Part shown: piece by piece, positions 50,450 through 58,908 of the stretch
Layout of the letters: each line of letters starts with the position of its first letter
Position numbering within the stretch: position 1 is the first letter of the stretch
Origin: an uncultured Fusobacterium sp.
Lineage (GTDB): Bacteria; Fusobacteriota; Fusobacteriia; Fusobacteriales; Fusobacteriaceae
Direction of reading: 5' to 3'
DNA: 64,000 nucleotides
Assembly (NCBI RefSeq): GCF_905200055.1
Contig: NZ_CAJKIS010000002.1
Span: 1 to 64,000, forward strand
The notes under the pieces: model-generated
What the model saw: only the letters and a program-made list of their open reading frames with translations
Database searches by the model: none
What the model was told of the DNA's origin: nothing
Translations under genes and position numbers: made by a program

Positions 50450-51904
50450 ATGAACGGAAAGATAGTAAAAGAAGCAATTACATTTGATGACGTATTACTT
50501 ATACCTGCGAAATCAGAGGTATTACCACATGAGGTTAGTTTAAAAACTAGATTAACTAAAGATATTACATTAAATGTACCTATTTTAAGTGCTGCTATGG
50601 ACACTGTAACTGAATCAGACCTAGCTATTGCTTTAGCTAGACAAGGTGGAATTGGATTTATTCATAAGAATATGAGTATAGCTGATCAAGCTGCTGAAGT
50701 AGATAGAGTAAAAAGAATTGAAAGTGGAATGATTAGAAACCCTGTTACTTTAAAAGCAGACTGTACAGTAGGATTTGCTGAAGATCTAATGAGAAGATAT
50801 AAAATATCTGGACTTCCAGTTATTGAAGATGATGGAAAACTTATTGGAATAGTAACTAACAGAGATATAAAATATCATAAAGATATGGAGCAAATAGTTG
50901 GAGAAATCATGACTAAAGAAGCTCTTATCACTGCTCCAGTTGGAACAACATTAGAAGATGCTAAAGAAGTTTTACTTTCTCACAGAATAGAAAAACTACC
51001 TATCGTAGATGAAAATGGATATTTAAAAGGACTTATCACAATAAAAGATATTGATAACTTAACAGAGTATCCAAATGCTTGTAAAGATGCTCATGGAACT
51101 TTAAGAGTAGGGGCAGCAGTAGGAATTGGAAATGATACTTTAGAAAGAGTTGAAGCACTTGTAAGAGCAGGAGTAGACATTATAACTGTTGACTCTGCAC
51201 ATGGACATTCAGCTGGAGTTATAAGAAAAATAAAAGAAATTAGAGCAGCTTTCCCTAAATTAAATCTAATTGGAGGAAACATTGTAACTGCTGAAGCAGC
51301 TCTTGACTTAATTGAAGCAGGAGTAGACGCAGTTAAAGTAGGAATCGGACCAGGATCAATCTGTACAACAAGAGTTGTTGCAGGAGTTGGAGTTCCTCAA
51401 TTAACAGCAGTAAACGATGTATATCAAGTATGTAAAGAAAGAGGAATTGGAGTAATAGCTGACGGAGGAATCAAACTTTCAGGAGATATCGTAAAAGCTC
51501 TAGCAGCAGGAGCAGACTGTGTAATGTTAGGAGGAATCCTTGCAGGAACTAAAGAAGCTCCAGGAGAAGAAATTATTCTTGAAGGAAGAAAATATAAAAT
51601 TTATGTAGGAATGGGATCAATAGCAGCAATGAAGAGAGGATCTAAAGATAGATACTTCCAAAACGATGCTAAAAAACTAGTTCCAGAAGGAATTGAAGGA
51701 CGTATAGCTTACAAAGGAAGCTTAAAAGATGTTATATTCCAACTTTCTGGAGGAATTAGAGCAGGAATGGGATACTGTGGAACTCCTACAATTGAAGATC
51801 TAAAAGTAAATGGAAGATTTATAAAAATAACTGGAGCAGGACTAAGAGAAAGTCATCCACACGATATTACAATAACTAAAGAGGCTCCTAACTACTCTAA
51901 ATAA
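50450..51904 (+). CDS. guaB: Inosine-5'-monophosphate dehydrogenase
   Basis: The 484-residue enzyme has TFDDVLLIPAKSEVLP at the N-terminus, two CBS domains (about 92-205), the catalytic loop GPGSICTTRVVAGVG with Cys and the flap GMGSIAAMKRGSKDRYF. It oxidises IMP to XMP for GTP synthesis. ATG 50450 has better spacing to AAGGAG than ATG 50447. Confidence 0.96.
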   Translation: MNGKIVKEAITFDDVLLIPAKSEVLPHEVSLKTRLTKDITLNVPILSAAMDTVTESDLAIALARQGGIGFIHKNMSIADQAAEVDRVKRIESGMIRNPVTLKADCTVGFAEDLMRRYKISGLPVIEDDGKLIGIVTNRDIKYHKDMEQIVGEIMTKEALITAPVGTTLEDAKEVLLSHRIEKLPIVDENGYLKGLITIKDIDNLTEYPNACKDAHGTLRVGAAVGIGNDTLERVEALVRAGVDIITVDSAHGHSAGVIRKIKEIRAAFPKLNLIGGNIVTAEAALDLIEAGVDAVKVGIGPGSICTTRVVAGVGVPQLTAVNDVYQVCKERGIGVIADGGIKLSGDIVKALAAGADCVMLGGILAGTKEAPGEEIILEGRKYKIYVGMGSIAAMKRGSKDRYFQNDAKKLVPEGIEGRIAYKGSLKDVIFQLSGGIRAGMGYCGTPTIEDLKVNGRFIKITGAGLRESHPHDITITKEAPNYSK

Positions 51905-51970
51905 TAGTTTAGTTTTCCTCGAGGGATTGATTTTATATTGCAGAATTTAAGAGAGGAAAAATAGAAAAGA

Positions 51971-52738
51971 ATGAAAAGGGCAATTTTAATTTCATTTATT
52001 ATATTAGGGTTAAATTTAAAAGCCTATGAATTAAAAGAGATAAAAACTTTAGATGAATTTAATAAAGAGGTAGTTGAAGCTTCTTCAAAGAAGATTAATT
52101 CTCAATCTAAAGATAATGGATTAATTCCTTTAGAAAAAATTGATTCAAATGTAAAGACAGAGGAAAAAAAATCTGTAGAAGCTATTTCAGGTAAAGAAAT
52201 ACAAGAAAAAAAAGCTAATCTAAGAGTAGTGGATATAAGTGAAAAAACTTATGGAAATGATAAACTTGTTTATGTAAAAGGAGAAAATAAACCTTTTACT
52301 GGAAAGTTTGCACTCTTCTTAGGAGAGATAATAGAAAGTAGCGAAGAGTATCAAGATGGTAAACTTCATGGAGAGAAAATTTGGTATTCTGATGATGGAA
52401 AAATTGTTATGAGTGAAAACTATAACAATGACAAGTTAGATGGAGAGCAAAGGGCTTACTATGCTAATGGACAGGTAAAATCTATTATCAATTATAAAAA
52501 TAATAAGATTGTTGGACTTGAAGCCTATAATCAAAATGGTAAAACTCTTCATAAGGAAGATTTAAGTGATGGTACAGGAATATGGAAAGCTTTCTGGGAT
52601 AATGGAAAAGTTATGGAAGAAGGAAGATACAAAAACTGGGCAAAAGATGGAACTTGGAAGAGATACCAAGAAGATGGAACTGTTGATAGCATAACAGTTT
52701 ATGAAAAGGGAAAACAAAAAAGTCAAACATGGAATTAA
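51971..52738 (+). CDS. Exported MORN/YwqK-like repeat protein
   Basis: The 255-residue protein has a signal peptide (1-18, KRAILISFIILGLNLKA), a variable linker and at least five MORN_2-type repeats from about 120: YQDGKLHGEKIWYSDDGK, YNNDKLDGEQRAYYANGQ, YKNNKIVG, WKAFWDNGKVMEEGRYKN and DGTWKRYQEDG. Such proteins are very common in Fusobacterium and are sometimes named YwqK antitoxins. No toxin partner is visible, so an envelope or surface role is as likely. The Shine-Dalgarno (GAGAGG, 51951-51956) is 14 bases from ATG; TTTTCCTC (51913-51920) could pair with GAGGAAAA (51953-51960) and mask it. Confidence 0.75.
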   Translation: MKRAILISFIILGLNLKAYELKEIKTLDEFNKEVVEASSKKINSQSKDNGLIPLEKIDSNVKTEEKKSVEAISGKEIQEKKANLRVVDISEKTYGNDKLVYVKGENKPFTGKFALFLGEIIESSEEYQDGKLHGEKIWYSDDGKIVMSENYNNDKLDGEQRAYYANGQVKSIINYKNNKIVGLEAYNQNGKTLHKEDLSDGTGIWKAFWDNGKVMEEGRYKNWAKDGTWKRYQEDGTVDSITVYEKGKQKSQTWN

Positions 52739-52741
52739 GAG

Positions 52742-52768
52742 AAAGCCACAGAGAGATCTGTGGCTTTT
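52742..52768. terminator. Bidirectional terminator
   Basis: AAAGCCACAGA pairs with TCTGTGGCTTT between the converging MORN-repeat and repressor genes. Confidence 0.85.
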
Positions 52769-52771
52769 GTA

Positions 52772-53458
52772 TTATTGAATATCATTTATAACTTTTAAAA
52801 CCTTACCTACAGCAGTAAATTCATCTCCAGGTCCTATATAAATAGGTTGATAGTTTGGATTATCACTAATTAGGGCAATGTAATTTCCAGTGACTTTTAA
52901 TCTTTTTACATAAGATTCACCATTTACAATAAAAGTTCCGATTTCTCCATTTCTAAGATCAACACCTTTTCTACATAAAATGATAGAAGAATTTTTTATT
53001 GTTGGTTCCATAGAATCCCCTTTAACATTAACAGCAAAAAGAGTTTCTATATTTCTAACTCCTGGAATAGAGATGAAATCAACTGGAGATTCATCAGTGA
53101 AAGCTCCAATACCAGCACTTATTCTAGAGTATAGGGGAATATATTTATCAGTATCTTTTATTTCATTAGAAATAATTGCGTTACTTTTTTCAATTTTAGA
53201 AAGCTTTTTTAATTCTTCTAAAATTATAGCAGGAGTTCTTTCAATAGCAGCAAGATATTTAAAATCTCTAGTTTCTTTTTCAGAAAGATTAAGAACTTTT
53301 GCCATATTTTCTAAAACATCTTCACTGGGAGGATTTTTTACCTCTCCTCTTTCAATAGTATTATAATAAGATTGAGTAATTCCAATTAATTTAGCTATTT
53401 TATTTTGACTATATCCTAATTCTTCTCTTTTTTTCTTTAGAAAGTTTTTGAAAATCAT
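52772..53458 (-). CDS. XRE-family repressor with S24 (LexA/CI-like) peptidase domain
   Basis: The 228-residue protein has an N-terminal helix-turn-helix (LGYSQNKIAKLIGITQSYYN, residues about 14-33), a linker and an S24 domain with the AG cleavage site (SAGIGAF, about 113), the Ser nucleophile in GDSMEPT (about 150) and Lys in YVKRLKV (about 187). It is expected to autocleave after RecA activation or another stress signal and derepress its targets. The gene divergently upstream (53615) and the AT-rich repeats between them suggest a local CI-like switch. No phage genes surround it, so it may be a cellular SOS-type regulator. Confidence 0.88.
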   Translation of the reverse strand: MIFKNFLKKKREELGYSQNKIAKLIGITQSYYNTIERGEVKNPPSEDVLENMAKVLNLSEKETRDFKYLAAIERTPAIILEELKKLSKIEKSNAIISNEIKDTDKYIPLYSRISAGIGAFTDESPVDFISIPGVRNIETLFAVNVKGDSMEPTIKNSSIILCRKGVDLRNGEIGTFIVNGESYVKRLKVTGNYIALISDNPNYQPIYIGPGDEFTAVGKVLKVINDIQ

Positions 53459-53614
53459 AAGGCACCTCCTTATATATATATATAAATAATTATATATTAT
53501 AATTATCTATTTTACAATATAAAAATAAAATATATTGACAAAAAACAAATTTTATTCTAATATATAATTAAATATAGATTATCTATAATTATATATAATG
53601 TAGGAGGGAATGTT
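53459..53614. promoter_or_regulatory. Divergent control region with AT-rich operator repeats
   Basis: A rightward promoter TTGACA (53535-53540), 17 bases, TAATAT (53558-53563) drives the small gene at 53615. TATAATTATAT-type motifs occur near 53488-53510 and near 53581-53600, one flanking each gene. They are candidates for binding sites of the S24 repressor, though base composition alone can produce such repeats. Confidence 0.55.
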
Positions 53615-53842
53615 ATGAAAATATTGATAAGAAATAAAAAATGGGAGACATCATTTAAAAATGTTAAATTAATATGTGATGTACACTCAGAAAATAAAAT
53701 TTTCTATATTGATTTTGAATACAATGGAAAAAATATCAGTATAAAAACATACAATCTTGACTATACTTTTAAATATTTAGAGATTCTATTTGATAAAATA
53801 ATAAAAAAACAAGAAAATAAAGATATTAAATTAGCAAGTTAA
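53615..53842 (+). CDS. Unknown 75-residue protein divergent from the S24 repressor
   Basis: The protein is small, basic and beta-rich at the start (KILIRNKKWETSFKNVKLICD), with a helical end (FKYLEILFDKIIKKQEN). It has GGAGGG before the ATG, a strong promoter and its own terminator, so it is a real transcription unit. I recognise no family. Position opposite the repressor suggests it is a target and perhaps an effector or anti-repressor; that is inference. Confidence 0.6.
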   Translation: MKILIRNKKWETSFKNVKLICDVHSENKIFYIDFEYNGKNISIKTYNLDYTFKYLEILFDKIIKKQENKDIKLAS

Positions 53843-53863
53843 AAAATTAAAATTAAAGATTAG

Positions 53864-53900
53864 TAAGAGAAAATGCTTTAAGTATTTTCTCTTATTTTTT
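53864..53900 (+). terminator. Terminator after the small unknown gene
   Basis: TAAGAGAAAAT pairs with ATTTTCTCTTA, followed by a run of T. Confidence 0.85.
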
Positions 53901-53911
53901 TTAAAAAATAG

Positions 53912-54006
53912 TTACTATATATTTGCTTTATGTTATAATATAATTGATATATTTGTTAAGTAAAGTTTATCAAATCTTGACAAATAATAAAAACGAGGTA
54001 TATAAA
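53912..54006 (+). promoter_or_regulatory. Two promoters and an inverted repeat before the DhaM-like gene
   Basis: TTACTA-16-TATAAT (53912-53939) and TTGACA-18-TATAAA (53977-54006). TTTGTTAAG (53952-53960) and CTTGACAAA (53976-53984) form an inverted repeat that overlaps the second -35, a likely regulator site. Confidence 0.55.
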
Positions 54007-54046
54007 ATAATAAGAAAATATGTCGAAAATTTCTATGGGGGAAACA

Positions 54047-54436
54047 ATGGTAGGAATAGTAGTAGTCGCACACAATCCAAAATTATCACAAGAGATTATA
54101 AATTTTTGTTTAGAGCTAAAAAAGAATGATTTTAATTTAATTAATGGTGGAGGAATTGATAAAGAGGGAAATTATGGAACTTGTCCACATATAATTTCAA
54201 GAGCTATAAAAAATGCAGATCAAGGAGATGGAGTAGTAGTCCTTTGTGATCTTGGAAGTTCAGTTTTAAATGCAGCAAAAGCTAAAGAGGCATTAAAAGA
54301 TGAGATAAGAGTTGAGATAGTAGATGCTCCTATTGTAGAGGGGGCAATAGTTGGAGTTTCAGCAAATCATCCAAAGGTAAAAATTGAAGCTTTAGTTGAA
54401 TTCATAAAAGAAGCAAAGGAGTTTCCTAAATTTTAA
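54047..54436 (+). CDS. DhaM-like PTS EIIA (mannose-type) phosphotransfer protein
   Basis: The 129-residue protein has the EIIA-Man fold pattern: VGIVVVAHNPKLSQEI with the phosphorylatable His at about 9, GGGIDKEGNYGTCPHII, VVVLCDLGSSVLNAAKA and VDAPIVEGAIVGVS. These match DhaM, which passes phosphate from HPr to the dihydroxyacetone kinase subunit DhaL. DhaK and DhaL genes are not in the window, so the partner is elsewhere. ATG 54047 has GGGGGA 5 bases upstream; ATG 54020 has no such site. Confidence 0.82.
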   Translation: MVGIVVVAHNPKLSQEIINFCLELKKNDFNLINGGGIDKEGNYGTCPHIISRAIKNADQGDGVVVLCDLGSSVLNAAKAKEALKDEIRVEIVDAPIVEGAIVGVSANHPKVKIEALVEFIKEAKEFPKF

Positions 54437-54500
54437 CTTAAATTATATTAAAAAATAATATAGTAGTAGTATTTTTTTAGATTATATCTCAGTTCACCCC

Positions 54501-54529
54501 TTGCTTTTATAAGGGATATGTGATATATT
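54501..54529 (+). promoter_or_regulatory. Promoter for the ileS leader
   Basis: TTGCTT (54501-54506), 17 bases, TATATT (54524-54529) with an extended TGN element. The transcript should begin near 54536. Confidence 0.7.
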
Positions 54530-54561
54530 GTATTTAGGAAAATAAAAGGGGAGAAAAAGAG

Positions 54562-54612
54562 ATGGGATATAGAAAGGCTATAATAATAATATCAATAATA
54601 TGTTCAAAATAA
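54562..54612 (+). CDS. Isoleucine-rich leader peptide of ileS
   Basis: The frame encodes MGYRKAIIIISIICSK-stop, with GGGGAG upstream. Six of sixteen codons are ATA (Ile), four in a row. It is the only short frame in the ileS leader with a good ribosome binding site. It is followed by alternative hairpins and a terminator. The layout is that of classical ribosome-mediated attenuation: scarcity of charged Ile-tRNA would stall the ribosome on the AUA codons and let transcription continue into ileS. Confidence 0.78.
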   Translation: MGYRKAIIIISIICSK

Positions 54613-54702
54613 AATATTATAGATATTGTTAATGTGGCGTTGTATATGTTATTTCTTAATGAAAATTAGTAGATAAGGGCAACCACAGGTTGCCTTTTTT
54701 TT
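54588..54702 (+). promoter_or_regulatory. Attenuator of ileS with alternative hairpins
   Basis: AATATC-A-ATAATAT (54588-54601), which includes Ile codons, pairs with ATATTAT-A-GATATT (54614-54627). TGTGG-CG-TTG (54633-54642) can pair with CAACCACA (54680-54687), which would break the terminator GGCAACC/GGTTGCC (54678-54694) that is followed by eight T. This gives pause, antiterminator and terminator forms. Confidence 0.68.
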
Positions 54703-54748
54703 ATAGGTAGAAATAAAATTAATATAAACTTTATATTAGGAGGTTTTT

Positions 54749-57700
54749 ATGTACAAAAAGGTGTCTACAAATCTTAATTTTGTAGAGAGAGAAAAAGAAA
54801 TTGAAAAATTTTGGAAAGAAAACAAAATTTTTGAAAAAAGCTTAGATTTAAGAAAAGGGGATAAGACTTATACATTCTATGATGGACCACCTACAGCTAA
54901 TGGAAAGCCTCATATAGGGCATGTTTTAACTCGTGTTATTAAAGATATGATCCCTAGATATAGAACAATGAAAGGTTATGATGTACCTAGAAAAGCTGGA
55001 TGGGATACACATGGACTTCCAGTAGAACTAGAAGTAGAAAAACTATTAGGAATTAATGGTAAAGATCAAATTGAAAATTATGGACTTGAACCATTTATTA
55101 ATGAGTGTAAAAAAAGTGTATGGAAATATAAAAGCATGTGGGAAGATTTCTCTGGAACTGTAGGATTCTGGGCAGATATGGAGAAACCATATGTAACTTA
55201 TGATAATAATTTCATCGAATCTGAATGGTGGGCATTAAAACAAATTTGGGAAAAAGGATTATTATATAAAGGATTTAAAATAGTACCTTACTGCCCAAGA
55301 TGTGGAACTCCTCTATCAAGCCATGAAGTTGCTCAAGGATATAAAGATGTAAAAGAAAAATCAGCTATTGTTAGATTTAAAGTTAAGGGGGAAGATGCTT
55401 ATATTTTAGCATGGACAACTACTCCTTGGACTTTACCATCAAACGTAGCTCTTTGTGTAAACCCTAAAGAAACTTATGTAAAAGTAAAACATGGAGAATA
55501 CACTTACTATATGGCAGAAGCTTTAGTAGCAACTGTGCTTAAAGAGGATTATGAAATCCTTGAAACTTATGTAGGAAAAGATTTAGAATATAAAGAGTAT
55601 GAACCACTATTTGACTTTGTTTCACCAGATAAAAAATGTTGGTTTGTAACTTGTGATGATTATGTAACACTTACAGATGGAACTGGAGTAGTTCATATTG
55701 CACCTGCATTCGGGGAAGACGACGCCAATGTTGGAAGAAAATATGACTTACCATTTGTTCAATTAGTTGATGCTAAGGGGGAAATGACAAAAGAAACTCC
55801 TTGGGCTGGAACTTTCTGTAAAAAAGCTGATAAACCTATCTTAATAGATTTAGAAACAAGAGGGCTATTATTTGATGCTCCATCATTTGAACATAATTAT
55901 CCTCATTGCTGGAGATGTGACACACCTCTTATCTACTATGCAAGAGAATCATGGTTCATCAAAATGACAGCTGTAAAAGATGATCTTATCAGAAATAATA
56001 ATACAATTAACTGGATACCAAAAACAATAGGAAAAGGACGTTTTGGAGATTGGTTAGAAAATGTTCAAGACTGGGGTATCAGTAGGGATAGATATTGGGG
56101 AACTCCACTAAATGTTTGGGAGTGTGAATGTGGACATAAACATGCAATAGGAAGTATAGCTGAATTAAAATCTATGTCACCTAATTGTCCAGATAATATA
56201 GAGTTACACCGTCCATATATTGATGCTGTAACTATTACTTGTCCTCACTGTGGAAAACAAATGCATAGAGTGTCAGAAGTAATTGACTGTTGGTTTGACT
56301 CAGGATCAATGCCTTTTGCTCAACATCACTATCCATTTGAAAATCAAGATCTATTTGAAAAACAATTCCCTGCTGACTTTATATCAGAGGCAGTTGACCA
56401 AACAAGAGGATGGTTCTATTCACTTCTTGCAATATCTACTTTGATATTTAATAAAGCACCATATAAAAATGTAATTGTTTTAGGACACGTTCAAGATGAG
56501 AATGGACAAAAAATGTCTAAATCTAAAGGAAATGCAGTAGATCCATTTGAAGCTCTAGCAACTTATGGAGCAGATGCAATTCGTTGGTATTTCTATATTA
56601 ACTCAGCTCCTTGGCTACCAAATAGATTCCACGGAAAAGCTGTATTAGAAGGACAACGTAAATTTATGTCAACATTATGGAACACTTATGCTTTCTATGT
56701 TCTATATGCTGAGATAGATCAATTTGATCCTACAAAATATACACTAGATAAAGAAAAATTAACTGTAATGGACAGATGGTTACTTTCAAAATTAAATACA
56801 GTTGTAAAAGGTGTAGATGAAAACCTAGCTGATTATAAATTATTAGAAGCAGCTAGACTTCTACAAGATTTTGTTGATGAATTAAGTAACTGGTATGTAA
56901 GAAGAAGTAGAGAACGTTTCTGGGTACAAGATATGACAGATGATAAGATCACTGCATATATGACTCTTTACACAGCATTAGTTACTATTTGTAAAACAGC
57001 AGCTCCAATGATTCCATTTATGACAGAGGAGATCTATCAAAATTTAGTTTGCAGTGTAGATAAAAATGCTCCTGAAAGTATTCACTTAACTGATTATCCA
57101 ACAGTTGATGAAACAATGATTGATAAAGAACTTGAAGATAACATGGAAGAAGTGTTACAAGTTGTAACTTTAGGAAGAGCAGCAAGAAATGCAGCTAACA
57201 TTAAAAATAGACAACCAATAGCTAATATCTATGTAAAAGCTGAAAATGTAGTTGGAGAGCTATATCAAAATATAATTAAAGAGGAACTAAATATTAAAGA
57301 TATCCACTTTATAGATGATGCTTCACAATTTACTTCATATACATTTAAACCACAACTAAAAACTTTAGGACAAAGATATGGTAAAAAAGTTAATGAGATT
57401 CGTACTTTATTAGCTGAAATTGATGGAAGCAAAGCTAAAAAAGAACTTGATACAACAGGAGTTCTTAAATTACAACTTTCTGATGGAACAGAAGCACCTT
57501 TAGCACCAGAAGATCTTTTAATAGATACTGCTCAAACTGAAGGATATATGCCTTTAGAAGATAGAGGAGTTACTGTTATCCTTGATACAAAACTTACTCC
57601 TGAATTAATAGAAGAAGGATTTGTAAGAGAAGTTATCAGTAAAATCCAATCTATGCGTAAAGAAGCTAACTTTGATGTAATGGATCATATTGTTCTTTAT

Positions 57701-57865
57701 GAAAAAGACAATGATAAGATAAAAGATATTATTACTAGAAATGCAGAGGAAATTAAACATGATACTTTAACAGATGAGATAGTGTTTGGAGAAGTAGATG
57801 GATTTACAGCAGATTTTAATGTAAATGGAGAAAAAGTTTCTTTTGGAGTAAAAGTAAATAAATAG
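54749..57865 (+). CDS. ileS: Isoleucyl-tRNA synthetase (eukaryotic-like, long type)
   Basis: The 1038-residue class I synthetase has the HIGH motif PHIGHVL (about 57-63), the editing domain with TTTPWTLPSNVAL, KMSKSKGN (about 588) and an anticodon-binding region with a long C-terminal extension. Length and start (FVEREKEIEKFWKENKIFEKS) fit the type 2 enzymes, which include mupirocin-resistant forms, rather than the shorter (about 930 residues) bacterial type. GGAGG precedes the ATG. Expression is probably set by the leader-peptide attenuator upstream. Confidence 0.95.
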   Translation: MYKKVSTNLNFVEREKEIEKFWKENKIFEKSLDLRKGDKTYTFYDGPPTANGKPHIGHVLTRVIKDMIPRYRTMKGYDVPRKAGWDTHGLPVELEVEKLLGINGKDQIENYGLEPFINECKKSVWKYKSMWEDFSGTVGFWADMEKPYVTYDNNFIESEWWALKQIWEKGLLYKGFKIVPYCPRCGTPLSSHEVAQGYKDVKEKSAIVRFKVKGEDAYILAWTTTPWTLPSNVALCVNPKETYVKVKHGEYTYYMAEALVATVLKEDYEILETYVGKDLEYKEYEPLFDFVSPDKKCWFVTCDDYVTLTDGTGVVHIAPAFGEDDANVGRKYDLPFVQLVDAKGEMTKETPWAGTFCKKADKPILIDLETRGLLFDAPSFEHNYPHCWRCDTPLIYYARESWFIKMTAVKDDLIRNNNTINWIPKTIGKGRFGDWLENVQDWGISRDRYWGTPLNVWECECGHKHAIGSIAELKSMSPNCPDNIELHRPYIDAVTITCPHCGKQMHRVSEVIDCWFDSGSMPFAQHHYPFENQDLFEKQFPADFISEAVDQTRGWFYSLLAISTLIFNKAPYKNVIVLGHVQDENGQKMSKSKGNAVDPFEALATYGADAIRWYFYINSAPWLPNRFHGKAVLEGQRKFMSTLWNTYAFYVLYAEIDQFDPTKYTLDKEKLTVMDRWLLSKLNTVVKGVDENLADYKLLEAARLLQDFVDELSNWYVRRSRERFWVQDMTDDKITAYMTLYTALVTICKTAAPMIPFMTEEIYQNLVCSVDKNAPESIHLTDYPTVDETMIDKELEDNMEEVLQVVTLGRAARNAANIKNRQPIANIYVKAENVVGELYQNIIKEELNIKDIHFIDDASQFTSYTFKPQLKTLGQRYGKKVNEIRTLLAEIDGSKAKKELDTTGVLKLQLSDGTEAPLAPEDLLIDTAQTEGYMPLEDRGVTVILDTKLTPELIEEGFVREVISKIQSMRKEANFDVMDHIVLYEKDNDKIKDIITRNAEEIKHDTLTDEIVFGEVDGFTADFNVNGEKVSFGVKVNK

Positions 57866-57872
57866 CATTTTT

Positions 57873-57903
57873 GAGGGAGGTTTTTATAAACCTCTCTTTT
57901 TTT
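57873..57903 (+). terminator. Terminator after ileS
   Basis: A GAGGGAGGTTT arm pairs with AAACCTCTC, followed by T residues. Confidence 0.85.
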
Positions 57904-57990
57904 AAAATATTGTAACAAAATTGACATATATATCTGTTATTATTAAAACATAATAAATCTTTCCCCAAGATGTTTTATATATAGATATAC

Positions 57991-58024
57991 AAAAAAAGAC
58001 ATAGATTTTTCTATGTCTTTTTTT
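57991..58024. terminator. Terminator for the LytTR gene (minus), bidirectional
   Basis: AAAAGACATAGA pairs with TCTATGTCTTTT around TTTT, with T runs on both strands. Confidence 0.88.
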
Positions 58025-58025
58025 G

Positions 58026-58748
58026 TTATTTAATAACTAACATCTCTTTAAACTCTTTGATATTATTACGACTTACAGGAACTTTGAATTTTAGATCTTG
58101 AATTTTTAAAATATAAGTTCCATTAAACCAAGGTTCAACCTCAGTTATCTTATCAAGATTAACAATATACGATCTATGAGTTCTATAAAATTTCCATACT
58201 GGCAGAAGTTCTTCCCATTTAGAGATCTTTATTTTAGAAGAGTAAGAGTGATCTTTTGTATGGATAATACTCTCTTTTTCTCCAGCTTCAATATAATATA
58301 TATCATCAATAGAGATAACAAACATTTTTTCATCAGAAGTGACAGTGATCTTAGTTATTTGGCTGACCTCTTTTGTGTGCTCATGCTCTTTAAGTTTAGT
58401 AATATTATCTAATACCTCATTTATTCTTTTATCAGAATAAGGCTTTAAAAGATAATCGAAAGCTTTTATCTCAAAAGCTTCAGGAGCATAATCTCTATAT
58501 GCTGTGATAAAAATTATTTTTAGATTTTCATCTAATTTTGACAATATTTTTCCAAGGCTCATTCCATCTAATTCAGGCATATTTATATCTAAAAAAACCA
58601 CATCAGTTTTATTATCTTGAAGATATTTTAAAGCATCAAGTGGATTTTCAAACTCTTTTTCTAACTCTATTCCATCATGGTTTTCAATAAAGAATTTCAA
58701 TTCTTCTCTAGCCGGAAACTCATCTTCAACTATTACACATTTAACCAT
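58026..58748 (-). CDS. LytTR response regulator (BtsR/LytR-like)
   Basis: The 240-residue protein has a receiver domain with EDE at the start, phospho-acceptor Asp in VVFLDINMPE and Lys in DYLLKPYS, then a LytTR DNA-binding domain (DDIYYIEAGEKES, FYRTHRSYIVNLDKI, VPVSRNNIKEFK). ATG 58748 gives the normal start MVKCVIVEDE. The frame extends 19 codons further upstream into the insertion element, where no ribosome binding site is seen. It should be the partner of the LytS protein at 60142, but the TnpB element now separates them. Its own ribosome binding site is poor. Confidence 0.88.
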   Translation of the reverse strand: MVKCVIVEDEFPAREELKFFIENHDGIELEKEFENPLDALKYLQDNKTDVVFLDINMPELDGMSLGKILSKLDENLKIIFITAYRDYAPEAFEIKAFDYLLKPYSDKRINEVLDNITKLKEHEHTKEVSQITKITVTSDEKMFVISIDDIYYIEAGEKESIIHTKDHSYSSKIKISKWEELLPVWKFYRTHRSYIVNLDKITEVEPWFNGTYILKIQDLKFKVPVSRNNIKEFKEMLVIK

Positions 58749-58769
58749 TAAAACCGTTGCCAAAAATCT

Positions 58770-58908
58770 ATAAAAATATAGAAATTTGTTTATTTCCTTC
58801 TTCATAGAATCCGATTTTGCCGTAGCTACTTTCCTTTGATATAACTCTCCAAAGGCTTAAATTCGGATACAACGCGTCCTACACATTAGCATTTTCTTGT
58901 TTGTGAAA
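58770..58908 (-). ncRNA. Possible omega RNA (TnpB guide RNA scaffold) at the element's right end
   Basis: TnpB proteins use a guide RNA made from the 3' end of tnpB through the right end of the element. The 140 bases after the tnpB stop are richer in G and C and contain GGACGCGTTGTATCCG, CCTTTGG/CAAAGG and GATTCTATGAAG, which resemble conserved right-end sequence of such elements. If active, the guide would be the adjacent start of the lytTR gene. Extent is approximate. Confidence 0.45.

Noticed and set aside
54436..54748. T-box riboswitch before ileS
   Set aside because: No AGGGTGGTACCGCG-like antiterminator with TGGT is present (TGTGGCGTTG does not fit), and the leader peptide with six AUA codons explains the terminator better.
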